This document shows, piece after piece, positions 1 through 7,389 of a stretch of DNA of 8,724 nt. Position 1 is the stretch's first letter, and each line of letters opens with the position of its first letter. Origin of the DNA: Verrucomicrobiota bacterium (GTDB lineage Bacteria > Verrucomicrobiota > Verrucomicrobiia > Limisphaerales > JADLHS01); NCBI GenBank assembly GCA_004297495.1, contig SCTL01000949.1:1-8724 (forward strand), read 5' to 3'. The notes under the pieces were generated by a model, which saw nothing but the letters and a program-made list of their open reading frames with translations, had not been told where the DNA came from and ran no database searches. The position numbers and the translations under genes were made by a program.

Positions 1-280
1 CTACAAGATTCCCGGCACGGCGGATTATCGCGAGCAGGCGTGGGACGTGCCTTACACCGGCAACGCGCTTTCGCTCGAACAATCCAGTCCTGCCATGCGC
101 CTCGCCGCCAGCGCCAGTGCGTTTGCCGAGTGGCTGGTGGTCAGCCCGTATGCCGGAGAAGTTTCGCCCGACCAATTGCTCAACCTGCTTCGCGGCGTGC
201 CGGAAGTATTCGGCGCGGATGCACGCCCGAAGAAACTCGAATGGATGATTCGCCAGGCGAAGAGCGTGGCCGGGAAGTAA
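1..280 (+). CDS. vWA-domain protein, YfbK / Ca-activated chloride channel-like family, C-terminal end (DUF3520)
   Basis: Only the last 92 residues are present; the first complete codon is at base 2 and the gene begins upstream of the window. The visible stretch opens with YKIPGT and continues with SPAMRLAASASAFAEWL, SPYAG and a final helix ending IRQAKSVAGK. This matches the C-terminal DUF3520 region of YfbK-type proteins, where an RYK-x-P strand is followed by an alanine-rich helix (FRFAAAVAAFG-like), an SPY motif and a terminal amphipathic helix. In that family an N-terminal von Willebrand factor A domain with a MIDAS metal site precedes this region, but that part is outside the window and cannot be checked. 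Family members are exported or membrane-associated; their biochemical role is unsettled and the 'chloride channel' name is historical. The gene reads in the same direction as the giant gene 135 bases downstream, so co-transcription is plausible. The family call rests on remembered family features, not an alignment. Confidence 0.8.
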   Translation, partial: YKIPGTADYREQAWDVPYTGNALSLEQSSPAMRLAASASAFAEWLVVSPYAGEVSPDQLLNLLRGVPEVFGADARPKKLEWMIRQAKSVAGK

Positions 281-360
281 AAATCACGTTTTGCCGTCAA
301 ACAAACCGCAAACAGAATTTTTACATCCGCGTGACAAAGGGAAACAGCAGGAAAGGCAGA

Positions 361-393
361 ATGGTCCGGCAGGCGAAGAGCTTGGCGGCAGAA
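361..393 (+). pseudogene. Short degenerate copy of the upstream gene's last codons
   Basis: The spacer between the vWA gene and the giant gene carries a segment that reads MVRQAKSLAAE. The true end of the vWA gene, at 245-277, reads MIRQAKSVAGK. Over these 11 codons 24 of 33 bases match, including a 12-base identical run (CAGGCGAAGAGC). Most differences are at third positions or give conservative changes (I/V, V/L), as expected for a diverged coding sequence. No extended homology is visible upstream, so it would be only the tail of a decayed paralogue or of a small duplication. It lies in a different frame from the upstream gene and ends at a TGA at 406-408. Chance or a low-complexity resemblance is not excluded given the short length. 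Confidence 0.35.
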
Positions 394-401
394 CGTTCTT
401 C

Positions 402-409
402 AGGGTGAG
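402..409 (+). promoter_or_regulatory. Ribosome binding site of the giant gene
   Basis: AGGGTGAG lies six bases before the ATG at 416 and is a good partial match to the Shine-Dalgarno consensus. It supports 416 as the start, as does the typical signal peptide that begins there. I could not find a convincing sigma-70 promoter in 281-401: TTGCCG at 291 is a fair -35 but has no matching -10 at 16-18 bases. Confidence 0.7.
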
Positions 410-415
410 AATTTT

Positions 416-3400
416 ATGAAAACAAGAATCAGCGCAATCACGGTCGGCCTCGCCGTTGTCATGTTCCTTCCCGCAGCGGCCAACGCACAGTTGAGGCTGA
501 CCGGCGCGCGAATCTTTGGCGTTGGTGCGGAAGGGAAGCGCGAGGGTTCGTATTGGAACACGACGGGCAATGACGGCGGCTACAACGTTTATCTGTTCAC
601 GGGCACGCCGCGTTCGCCGAAGTTTTTGAATCGCGGCAACACGGATGATTCGCTGAATCCGAAGTTCAATCTCGCGGCCGTCACTTACACATTCGGCTTT
701 GCCGGCGACACCAAGCCTTGCCCGGCGCTCAATCTGGAGTTGAGCTTCAACGATGATCCGCAGACGCGCCTTAGCGTCACAACGAGCGGCAGCGGGGGTG
801 AGTTTTCTGGCACGACCACGTTCAACGTGGGTGACTCAACGGTGACGCTGACGGCGATTCAGCCGTTCGCTTCGGGTGTTGATCTTGTCAGCGCTTACGA
901 AAACAAGCCCAACGGTTCGCCAGACATCGGCGGCACGTTCACGCTGGCAGTGACTAAGAAACTAGCACCGTTAGCGAACGTGACGTTGAGCGATTTCAAG
1001 CTCGTCGGCGATTTCAATGGCGACCGCGCCAGCTTCACTCTCTCGGTAATCGCAAACGTGGGCAGCGCGAAGGGCGGCTCGCTCGAACTGCTTTCTGGCC
1101 CACTGGCGCTCACGGAAGTCGGCGCTCATCCGCGCTGGGAATTACGCGCGGAGCAGGAGCATTACGTGGCGGAATTCAGCGGCGCTGGAAAGTTTCCCAT
1201 CGCGCTCAAATTCACCGCCGCCGTGAGACAGAACAACGGCTGGAACGCGGTGGATTTTCGCGTGGCGCAAAGTTCGTTGCAGCCAGTCGTGCTGCAAGGG
1301 TTGGCGGCGGACACGCAGTTTGAGTTTGTCGGTGCGGCGCGGACGCAACGCGTGGGAACGAACTTCGTGAGCAATCTTCCGGCGGACGGCTCAGTGCGGC
1401 TCTCCTGGAAGGCGGCGCGAAAGGAGGACGAACGAAAGCTTTTCTATTCAGCGGAGATGTTGTCGCAAGTCAACGTGAGCCCGGGATTGATGCGGCAGAC
1501 GGCGCTGCTGGATTGCAAAGTGATGCAGGGTGAGATGAGTCGCGTGACGCTCCTGTTGCGCGGCATGGGCGAAGTCACGCGCGTGAGCGGCGATCAGGTT
1601 TTGTCCTGGAACGTCGAGCCGGCGGGTGCGGACCGTCGGCTTGTGATTCAACTGAACCAGGCGCAGAAGGATTCCTTTGCGCTGCAAGTCCAACTCCAGA
1701 CTCCGCTCGGCGCGTTTCCGCAAACTGCCGACGTAATTCGTCTTCAGCCGGAAGGTGCGACGCGGTTCGCGGGATACTTCCGCATCGTGAATGAAGGCGC
1801 GGTGCGGCTCGAAGTCGCGCAGGCGAGCGGGCTGTCGCAGATTTCGCCGGAGCAATTCCCCGAAAGCGACACCACGAAGTCCGTTTTGCGCGCAACGGGC
1901 AGCCAGCGTTTCGCGTATCGCTTTTCCAGCGCGGACTATTCGCTGCGGGTGCAAGCGGATCAGATTCAACCTGAGTTGACCGTCTCCGAAGTGCTCGCAT
2001 ATCACCACGGCCAGAACGAACTCGCGATCGAGGTTGAGATCGAACTCGACGTGCGGGAAGCGCCGCTGCGTGAACTGCTGCTCACCGTCCCGCGCGGCTA
2101 CGTCATCGCGCGCATCAACGCCTCCGGCATGAATGATTATTTTCTGAGTGAACCCCTCACCCGGCCTTCGGCCACCCTCTCCCCATCCGATGGGGAGAGG
2201 GACGGGGTGAGGGGCGCGTCCGACCAAAGCGAACTGCGTATCGTTTATGGCCAGCCGGTTTCCGGTCGGCAGGTGGTTCAACTTCGCCTCGAACGCAACA
2301 AGCCGCTCAACGAATCAAGCTGGGCTTTGCCGCGTGTTGAAGTCGTGAAAGCCAAATCCGTTCGCGGCAACGTGGGTATTTCCGCCGACGCGGGTTTTCG
2401 CCTGACTGCCGAGCGCACGCTAGCTTTGACGGAGATTGCCACTGCATTTTTCCCGCGCAAAGTTGCGAACCTTCAAGCCGCGTTTCGTCTCAGCGAGCCA
2501 TCCTGGCAGGCGACCATGCGCGTCGAGCGTTTGCCGCAGACCGTGCAGGCGGATGCGTTTCATTTATTTTCCATCGGCGAGGGCGTGGCTTACGGCAGCA
2601 GCGTGATGAACTACGTGATTTCCGGCGCGCCGATGTCCGCGTTGCGCGTCGAGTTGTCGGATGAGTATGGCAACGTCGAGTTCACCGGCAAAGACGTGCG
2701 CAATTGGCAGCGAACCACGAACGGTTACGTCGTGCAACTTCACTCGCCGGTCGCGGGCGCATACACGTTGCTCGCGACTTACGAACGCCCGTTCAAGTCC
2801 GCGGGCGAAACGCTGGCGTTCACCGGCGCGCGACCGGGCGACGCGCAATCCGAGTCCGGCCACACGCTCGTAATCAGCGCGTATCAGTTTCAAGTGAAGC
2901 CCGTGGATTTGTCACCCGGGTTGCTCGCGTTGGAAACCGGCGAAGTGCCGGCGGAATATCGTCTGTTCTTCGACGCGCCGATTCTCGCGGCGTATCGCTA
3001 TACGTCGCGTCCGTTCAATCTTCGGCTCGCGCTGAGTCCGCTGGAGCAGGGCAAGTCGCTCGATCAAGTCGTGGACCGCGCGTCGCTCGTCACGCGCATT
3101 TCGAAGGAGGGGCAGGTGATCACCGACGTGAGTTACTTCGTGAAAAATCGCGGCAATCCCAATCTGCGGCTCACGTTGCCGGCGGGAACGGAACTGTGGT
3201 CGGCGATGGTGAATGGCGTGTCCGTCGTGCCGGTGAAGGATAAGGACGCGAACTTGATTCCGCTCCCGCAGCGCGCCGATCCGAACGCGGTGTTGAAACT
3301 CGATTTGAAACTCGCGTCGAAATCCTTGGGCGCATCGCGCGTGAGTGTGGCCGCGCCGATCCTGAACGCGCCGGTGATGCTGGCAGAATGGAAGCTCGAA

Positions 3401-6400
3401 CCGGACACCGGCCAGCGCCTCGCTTTCCTGACCGGTTCGCTGACTCCGGTGACTGGTTTGCCGGACGTAACTGGCTTCGCGCAATTGACGCGCCTGTTTG
3501 GCGGCGAAGATTCGCGTCGCGCCATCTTGCAAGCTGCGGCGGTGCTCGTGTTGCTCATCGCCTCGATGGTGCTCTGGCGGTGGGCCAGTCGCGAGGACGT
3601 TGGCAAATTCACGCCGCGACATTTGATTGGATCGGGGCTCGGTCTGGCGGCGGTCGTGGTCGCGGCGGTGTTGTTTGCCGGACTCTTCGAATTAGCGGAA
3701 CAGAATCGCGGCTACCTGCCGGGCGATGTTTCGTTCCTTGCTCCGGTGCAGCAAGCCGGCAGCGCGCTCACGGTGGAGATTGCCAACGTTTCGGTGAAAG
3801 CCGCCATGATCGGACTGGCTGGGCCAATCCTGCTGGCACTGCTGGCGCTGGCCGTCTGGGTCGCGGGTTGGTTGCGCGCGGACGATTGGCGGAAACCGTT
3901 CTCACAGATTCTTGGCTGGGTGTTCCTGGCGTGGGCGGCGTTGCGTTTGCCGAATGGCGCGCTGTGGTTCTTCGGTGTTGTGATCGTGTTCTGGTTCTTG
4001 AACGCATTGATTCCCGCGCTGCGCCGCTTGTGGTCGCTGCCGCGAAAGCCGGTGCTGGAAAATGGAACAGCGCCCGCCGTCGCGACGTTGCTGCTGGTTG
4101 CTTTGCTCTCGTTAAACTTTGGATGCGCGGCCGTCGCTGTGAGTCCAGCGGTGAAACCATCAGCGCGCGCGCATGTGCCTGAATCCGTCGTGCAGCAAAT
4201 TCGGATTGAAGACAACTTTGCTTTGGTGACGACGAAGATTCGCTGGCAGGCGGAAAAAGGAGAGACGCTTACGCTGCTTCGCGAACCGGCGGTGCTGACG
4301 CGGCTGACGAACACCAAGGACGCGCTCACGCTCGTGCAATCCACCGAAGCCGGCAAGCGCGTGCAGCAGTTGATCGCGCAACGCAGCGGAACGTTTGACT
4401 TTGAAGTGCAATATCAGTTGCAGGTGACCAAGTCGCCGGCGGAGAGTGTGTTTGCGTTGCCGACGGTTTGCGGACTCGTCAATCAACTCAACGTCACGGT
4501 CGCCGGCTTGGACGTGGACGTGTATTCGCCGCAAGCCGTGTCGGTGCAGCGCGAGTTGTCGGGCAGCAACACGGTCGCGCGGCTGGTGCTCTCGCCGGTG
4601 AACGACGCGTGGATCGGTTGGAAACCGCGCAGCCGCGACGTGAAGCATGAGAAGACGGTTTTCTACGCGGAGATTTCGCAGCTCTACGCGCCCTGCGCCG
4701 GCGTCATCGAAGGCGCGCATCTCGTCTCGATTCGTCCGGCGCAGGGCGAAGTCAGTGAATTGGTTTTTGATGTGCCGCGAGGCGCGACGGTGACTGATGC
4801 GACGGATGGGGCGAATGTGAGCCGCAACGCGCAATCACTCGTCTCGTTCTGGCGATTTGATCCGGACACGCGGAAACTCCGCGTCACATTGAGTCGTTCG
4901 CAGTCTCGACCGTTTTCAATTTTTGTGCGCTCACAGGTTTCCACAGGGCAGTTGCCGTTCGAGCAGAGCGTCGGTCTGCTCGCGGTGGAGAACGCCGCGA
5001 ACCAGATCGGCGTGCTGGGGATTGCGACCGGCAACGAAGTGCAGCTCGACTCGGCCATCACGGAAAATTTATCGCCGATCAATCTGGAGGATTTTCCCGG
5101 CGACGCGGGGCAATCGCTCGGGGCGCAGATTCCGGGACTGACGGTGCGGCGGGCTTTTCGATATTCGGATCCGAAGGCGGTGGCGACATTGAAAGCCTCG
5201 CCCGTCGAGCCGGACGTGCGGGTGGAAGTGCAGAACACACTTTCGCTCGGCGAAGATCGCACGGTGCTCGCCGCCAACGCGACGGTGGACATTACGCGCG
5301 CGGGAATTTTCAAACTGAGCTTCGTCATGCCGGCGAGCTTCGACGTTGAATCCCTCAGCGGCGCGGCCTTGAGTCATTGGACGGAATCGCGCAGCGACGC
5401 GGGTCGCGTGATCACTTTGAATTTGAAAGGCAAAACGGAAGGCCGTCAGCAATTCAGCATCAGTCTCGCCGGGCCGGGCACGAAAGCGAAGCGAGGTTGG
5501 GTTGTGCCGCAACTGGTCTTGCGCGAGGCGAACAAACAGCAGGGCACGTTGCTCGTCGTGCCGGAGCAGGGGATGCAGTTGCAGGCGGGCGCGTCGGACG
5601 GGCTTTCGCAACTCGATCCGCAAAAGTCCGGCATCCGACAGAAAGGCGTGCTGGCGTTTCGCGTCCTGCAAACGCCGTGGCAACTCGCGCTCGACATCGA
5701 GCAGGTCGAACCGTGGGTGCAGGTCACGAGCCTGCAACACGCGACGGTGAACGAGGCGCAGGTGAAAATCGCCGCGAACCTGCAATATCAAATCGAGAAC
5801 ACGGGCTTGAAGTCGTTGCGCGTGTGGCTGCCGGCGGATGCCGAGAGCGTGCGCTTCGCGGCCGAAGTCGTTTCGGATTTTCTGCGCGTGCCCGGCGCGA
5901 CGACGAATGGTTTGCAGCAATGGGAAGTCCGATTGCAGCGGCGCGTCATTGGGCAGTATCTGTTGCAAGTGAACTATCAGACGTTGATCGCCGATCAGGC
6001 GGCGCAGACGATTCTGCGCGGTGTGCAGGCGGCGGACGTGAATCTGCAGCGCGGCTTCGTGACCGTGCAATCCGGCGGGCGCGTGCAGGTGACGGTGGAC
6101 GCGCCGGGTGTGGCGTTGCAGCCGACTGAGTGGCAAAGTATCCCGCGCGCGCTGCGACAGAACATGCAGGCTGCGTCGGCGAACTTCGCGTTCCGCATCG
6201 CTGAACCGGCGTTTCAACTGCCGCTGAAGCTGGATCGTCACGAAGCGGTAAAACTTTTGCCGGCGCGTGTGCATGACATCAGTTTCACCTCGGTGATTTC
6301 GGACGCGGGTGTGATGCTCACACAGGTCCGGCTCGAAATGTCGCCGGGTGACAAGCGATTGCTCTCGGTCAAATTGCCGAAGGGTGCGAATTACTGGTTT

Positions 6401-7348
6401 GCGTTCGTGAACCAGAACGGCGTGTGGCCGTGGCGTGAGGGCGACGCGATCTTGATTCCGCTCGAACAACAGTCGCGCAACGAGAAGCCTGTGCCCGTGG
6501 AAATTTTTTACAGCAGCCAGGTCGGCAAGACGGGTTCGCGCGCGCTGGATTTGCAATTGTCTGCGCCGAAGTTCGATCTGCCGCTGGAGAATATTTCGTG
6601 GCGCGTTTTTCTGAACGACAAATGGCAAGTGAAGGATTGGACCGGCACGTTGCAGTTGCAGGAGGACCAAATCACGCCGATGGCGGCGACGATTGACCTG
6701 GAAAATTATCTGCAAGCCGAAGCGGCGTCGCAGCGCGAGAAAACAGTGGAAGCGGAGCAGATGCTCTCCTTCGGCAACGAGGCGTTGCAAAACGGCGCGC
6801 CGCAACAGGCGCGGCGGGCGTTTCAGGCGGCCTTCGGCTTGAGCGCGCACGACAACGCCTTCAACGAGGACGCGCGCGTGCAGTTGCACAATCTCAAGTT
6901 GCAGCAGGCGCTGGTGGGATTGAATCTGCGCCAGTCAGCCAACAATGCGGGCGAAGCCGGCGGCGCGCTCGGCAATCGCTTCCGCGAACTGCGCGGCGGG
7001 AAGGATTTGAATTACACGCAGCAGGACGCGAAGGAGATCATTGATCGCAACACCGCCGATGACAACGCGGCGACGATGAAGCTGGCGGAGAAATTGATTC
7101 AACAACAGGATGCCGCTGTAGCCACGGCGGGCGCAATCCGCGCGAACATTCCGCAACAGGGCCGCGTGTTGACCTTCCAACGCTCGGTCGCCGTGGACAA
7201 GGAAGCGGATTTGCACATCGGACTGAAAGCCCGCGCCGTGAGCGTGGCGGCGTGGGGCGTGCGGGTTTTGATTCTGGTGGGGACGATGATACTGCTAGGA
7301 GTGTTCGCGTGGCTTGGACGCGCGTTTCGACTGAATTTAGCGGCGTAG
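416..7348 (+). CDS. Giant exported envelope protein, two-copy beta-rich module with central membrane block (unknown function)
   Basis: This 2310-residue protein is not one I can assign to a named family. Residues 1-24 are a classical signal peptide (KTR, hydrophobic core, ANA|Q cleavage). Residues 25-187 are a Gly/Thr/Asn-rich, probably beta-sandwich domain. Residues about 189-1030 and 1258-2095 are two diverged copies of one beta-rich module. Between them lie six predicted membrane helices (about 1036-1054, 1070-1091, 1131-1151, 1165-1178, 1182-1202, 1219-1236). The basic loops RWASRED, RADDWRK and RRLWSLPRK fall on the cytoplasmic side, which puts both modules in the periplasm. Residues 2096-2146 are helical with one TPR-like unit, followed by a Gln/Ala/Asn-rich helical stretch. 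A last helix (about 2282-2301) anchors the C-terminus. Only five cysteines occur (102, 367, 1237, 1352, 1427). Residues 580-600 are encoded by an inserted palindromic repeat. No enzyme motif was recognised. A scaffold, adhesion or envelope-assembly role is only a guess. The ORF is certain; the function is not. Confidence 0.95.
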   Translation: MKTRISAITVGLAVVMFLPAAANAQLRLTGARIFGVGAEGKREGSYWNTTGNDGGYNVYLFTGTPRSPKFLNRGNTDDSLNPKFNLAAVTYTFGFAGDTKPCPALNLELSFNDDPQTRLSVTTSGSGGEFSGTTTFNVGDSTVTLTAIQPFASGVDLVSAYENKPNGSPDIGGTFTLAVTKKLAPLANVTLSDFKLVGDFNGDRASFTLSVIANVGSAKGGSLELLSGPLALTEVGAHPRWELRAEQEHYVAEFSGAGKFPIALKFTAAVRQNNGWNAVDFRVAQSSLQPVVLQGLAADTQFEFVGAARTQRVGTNFVSNLPADGSVRLSWKAARKEDERKLFYSAEMLSQVNVSPGLMRQTALLDCKVMQGEMSRVTLLLRGMGEVTRVSGDQVLSWNVEPAGADRRLVIQLNQAQKDSFALQVQLQTPLGAFPQTADVIRLQPEGATRFAGYFRIVNEGAVRLEVAQASGLSQISPEQFPESDTTKSVLRATGSQRFAYRFSSADYSLRVQADQIQPELTVSEVLAYHHGQNELAIEVEIELDVREAPLRELLLTVPRGYVIARINASGMNDYFLSEPLTRPSATLSPSDGERDGVRGASDQSELRIVYGQPVSGRQVVQLRLERNKPLNESSWALPRVEVVKAKSVRGNVGISADAGFRLTAERTLALTEIATAFFPRKVANLQAAFRLSEPSWQATMRVERLPQTVQADAFHLFSIGEGVAYGSSVMNYVISGAPMSALRVELSDEYGNVEFTGKDVRNWQRTTNGYVVQLHSPVAGAYTLLATYERPFKSAGETLAFTGARPGDAQSESGHTLVISAYQFQVKPVDLSPGLLALETGEVPAEYRLFFDAPILAAYRYTSRPFNLRLALSPLEQGKSLDQVVDRASLVTRISKEGQVITDVSYFVKNRGNPNLRLTLPAGTELWSAMVNGVSVVPVKDKDANLIPLPQRADPNAVLKLDLKLASKSLGASRVSVAAPILNAPVMLAEWKLEPDTGQRLAFLTGSLTPVTGLPDVTGFAQLTRLFGGEDSRRAILQAAAVLVLLIASMVLWRWASREDVGKFTPRHLIGSGLGLAAVVVAAVLFAGLFELAEQNRGYLPGDVSFLAPVQQAGSALTVEIANVSVKAAMIGLAGPILLALLALAVWVAGWLRADDWRKPFSQILGWVFLAWAALRLPNGALWFFGVVIVFWFLNALIPALRRLWSLPRKPVLENGTAPAVATLLLVALLSLNFGCAAVAVSPAVKPSARAHVPESVVQQIRIEDNFALVTTKIRWQAEKGETLTLLREPAVLTRLTNTKDALTLVQSTEAGKRVQQLIAQRSGTFDFEVQYQLQVTKSPAESVFALPTVCGLVNQLNVTVAGLDVDVYSPQAVSVQRELSGSNTVARLVLSPVNDAWIGWKPRSRDVKHEKTVFYAEISQLYAPCAGVIEGAHLVSIRPAQGEVSELVFDVPRGATVTDATDGANVSRNAQSLVSFWRFDPDTRKLRVTLSRSQSRPFSIFVRSQVSTGQLPFEQSVGLLAVENAANQIGVLGIATGNEVQLDSAITENLSPINLEDFPGDAGQSLGAQIPGLTVRRAFRYSDPKAVATLKASPVEPDVRVEVQNTLSLGEDRTVLAANATVDITRAGIFKLSFVMPASFDVESLSGAALSHWTESRSDAGRVITLNLKGKTEGRQQFSISLAGPGTKAKRGWVVPQLVLREANKQQGTLLVVPEQGMQLQAGASDGLSQLDPQKSGIRQKGVLAFRVLQTPWQLALDIEQVEPWVQVTSLQHATVNEAQVKIAANLQYQIENTGLKSLRVWLPADAESVRFAAEVVSDFLRVPGATTNGLQQWEVRLQRRVIGQYLLQVNYQTLIADQAAQTILRGVQAADVNLQRGFVTVQSGGRVQVTVDAPGVALQPTEWQSIPRALRQNMQAASANFAFRIAEPAFQLPLKLDRHEAVKLLPARVHDISFTSVISDAGVMLTQVRLEMSPGDKRLLSVKLPKGANYWFAFVNQNGVWPWREGDAILIPLEQQSRNEKPVPVEIFYSSQVGKTGSRALDLQLSAPKFDLPLENISWRVFLNDKWQVKDWTGTLQLQEDQITPMAATIDLENYLQAEAASQREKTVEAEQMLSFGNEALQNGAPQQARRAFQAAFGLSAHDNAFNEDARVQLHNLKLQQALVGLNLRQSANNAGEAGGALGNRFRELRGGKDLNYTQQDAKEIIDRNTADDNAATMKLAEKLIQQQDAAVATAGAIRANIPQQGRVLTFQRSVAVDKEADLHIGLKARAVSVAAWGVRVLILVGTMILLGVFAWLGRAFRLNLAA
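980..3505 (+). repeat. Module copy 1 of the giant protein (about residues 189-1030)
   Basis: This is the first copy of a roughly 840-residue beta-rich module, recognisable by motifs that recur in the same order in copy 2: LELLSGPLALTEV (from about residue 223), LFYSAE (F343), SGRQVVQLRLE (G617), PSWQATMRVE (W697), GAYTLLATYE (Y783) and LPAGTELW (P922). The copy ends just before the first membrane helix. It carries the palindromic insertion at residues 580-600 that copy 2 lacks. Boundaries are approximate because similarity fades at both ends. Confidence 0.75.
2153..2214 (+). repeat. REP-like GC-rich palindromic element inside the giant gene
   Basis: The element is a nested inverted repeat. 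The outer arms CCCCTCACCC (2153-2162) and GGGTGAGGGG (2205-2214) are exact reverse complements. Inside them, CCCTCTCCCCATC (2175-2187) pairs perfectly with GATGGGGAGAGGG (2189-2201) around one central base. The left side also has a small GGCCTTCGGCC hairpin (2163-2173). CCCTCACCC/CCCTCTCCCC palindromes of this type are abundant dispersed repeats in several GC-rich bacteria and usually sit between genes. Here the element is read through in frame as residues 580-600 (PLTRPSATLSPSDGERDGVR then G), a polar, proline- and glycine-rich loop. It contains no stop codon in this frame. Confidence 0.88.
3521..4126 (+). other. Central membrane-spanning block of the giant protein (residues 1036-1237)
   Basis: Six hydrophobic segments lie between the two module copies, and an even number returns the chain to the periplasm. 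The cytoplasmic loops are short and basic. The periplasmic loop at about 1092-1130 is longer and polar. The last segment (residues 1219-1237, LLLVALLSLNFGC) resembles a lipoprotein signal peptide ending in Cys1237, but the lipobox is poor because Asn is at -3 and Phe at -2. It is therefore more likely an ordinary membrane helix. Helices 4 and 5 are close together and short, and may form a re-entrant pair. Confidence 0.7.
4187..6700 (+). repeat. Module copy 2 of the giant protein (about residues 1258-2095)
   Basis: This is the second copy of the beta-rich module, with motifs collinear with copy 1: LTLLREPAVLTRL (L1287), VFYAEIS (F1416), EGRQQFSISL (G1676), TPWQLALDIE (W1755), GQYLLQVNYQ (Y1848) and LPKGANYW (P1988). 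The offset to the matching copy 1 residue stays within 1058-1073. The best-conserved stretch is the 32-residue segment from L1987, which matches the segment from L921 at 16 of 32 positions without gaps. The copy is followed directly by the helical C-terminal region. Confidence 0.75.
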
Positions 7349-7389
7349 TTCGGCGCTTGGCGCGGTGTGCGATAAGCCGAAGCGTGTGC

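Noticed and set aside
40..408. 122-codon + strand frame overlapping the vWA gene end and the spacer
   Set aside because: Its first half is the Arg-rich out-of-frame reading of the vWA gene. Only its last codons, the repeated tail, are of interest, and they are reported separately.
1448..2281. Open frame of 277 codons on the - strand
   Set aside because: It is the antisense of the giant gene. Its APHPVPLPIGWGEGG-like stretch is just the translation of the palindromic repeat, a common source of spurious annotations.
3100..3119. Strong Shine-Dalgarno-like AAGGAGGGG inside the giant gene, followed by a GTG
   Set aside because: It codes in frame for KEGQV in a conserved strand region; there is no signal peptide or domain boundary after it, so an internal start is not supported.
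4045..4080. Separate start codon for the second half of the giant protein
   Set aside because: The only ATG here (in GAAAATGGAAC) is out of frame and no Shine-Dalgarno precedes the in-frame GTG codon, so the second half is not supported as an independent gene.
5069..6889. Open frame of 606 codons on the - strand opposite the giant gene
   Set aside because: It is extremely Arg/His/Gln-rich with no hydrophobic core pattern or known motif, as expected from the complement of GC-rich coding DNA with few stops. The + strand frame here has clear module homology.
7349..7381. Possible bidirectional terminator between the convergent genes (TTCGGC at 7349-7354 with GCCGAA at 7376-7381)
   Set aside because: The stem is only six pairs with a 21-base loop and there is no T-run on either strand, so it does not meet the pattern of an intrinsic terminator.
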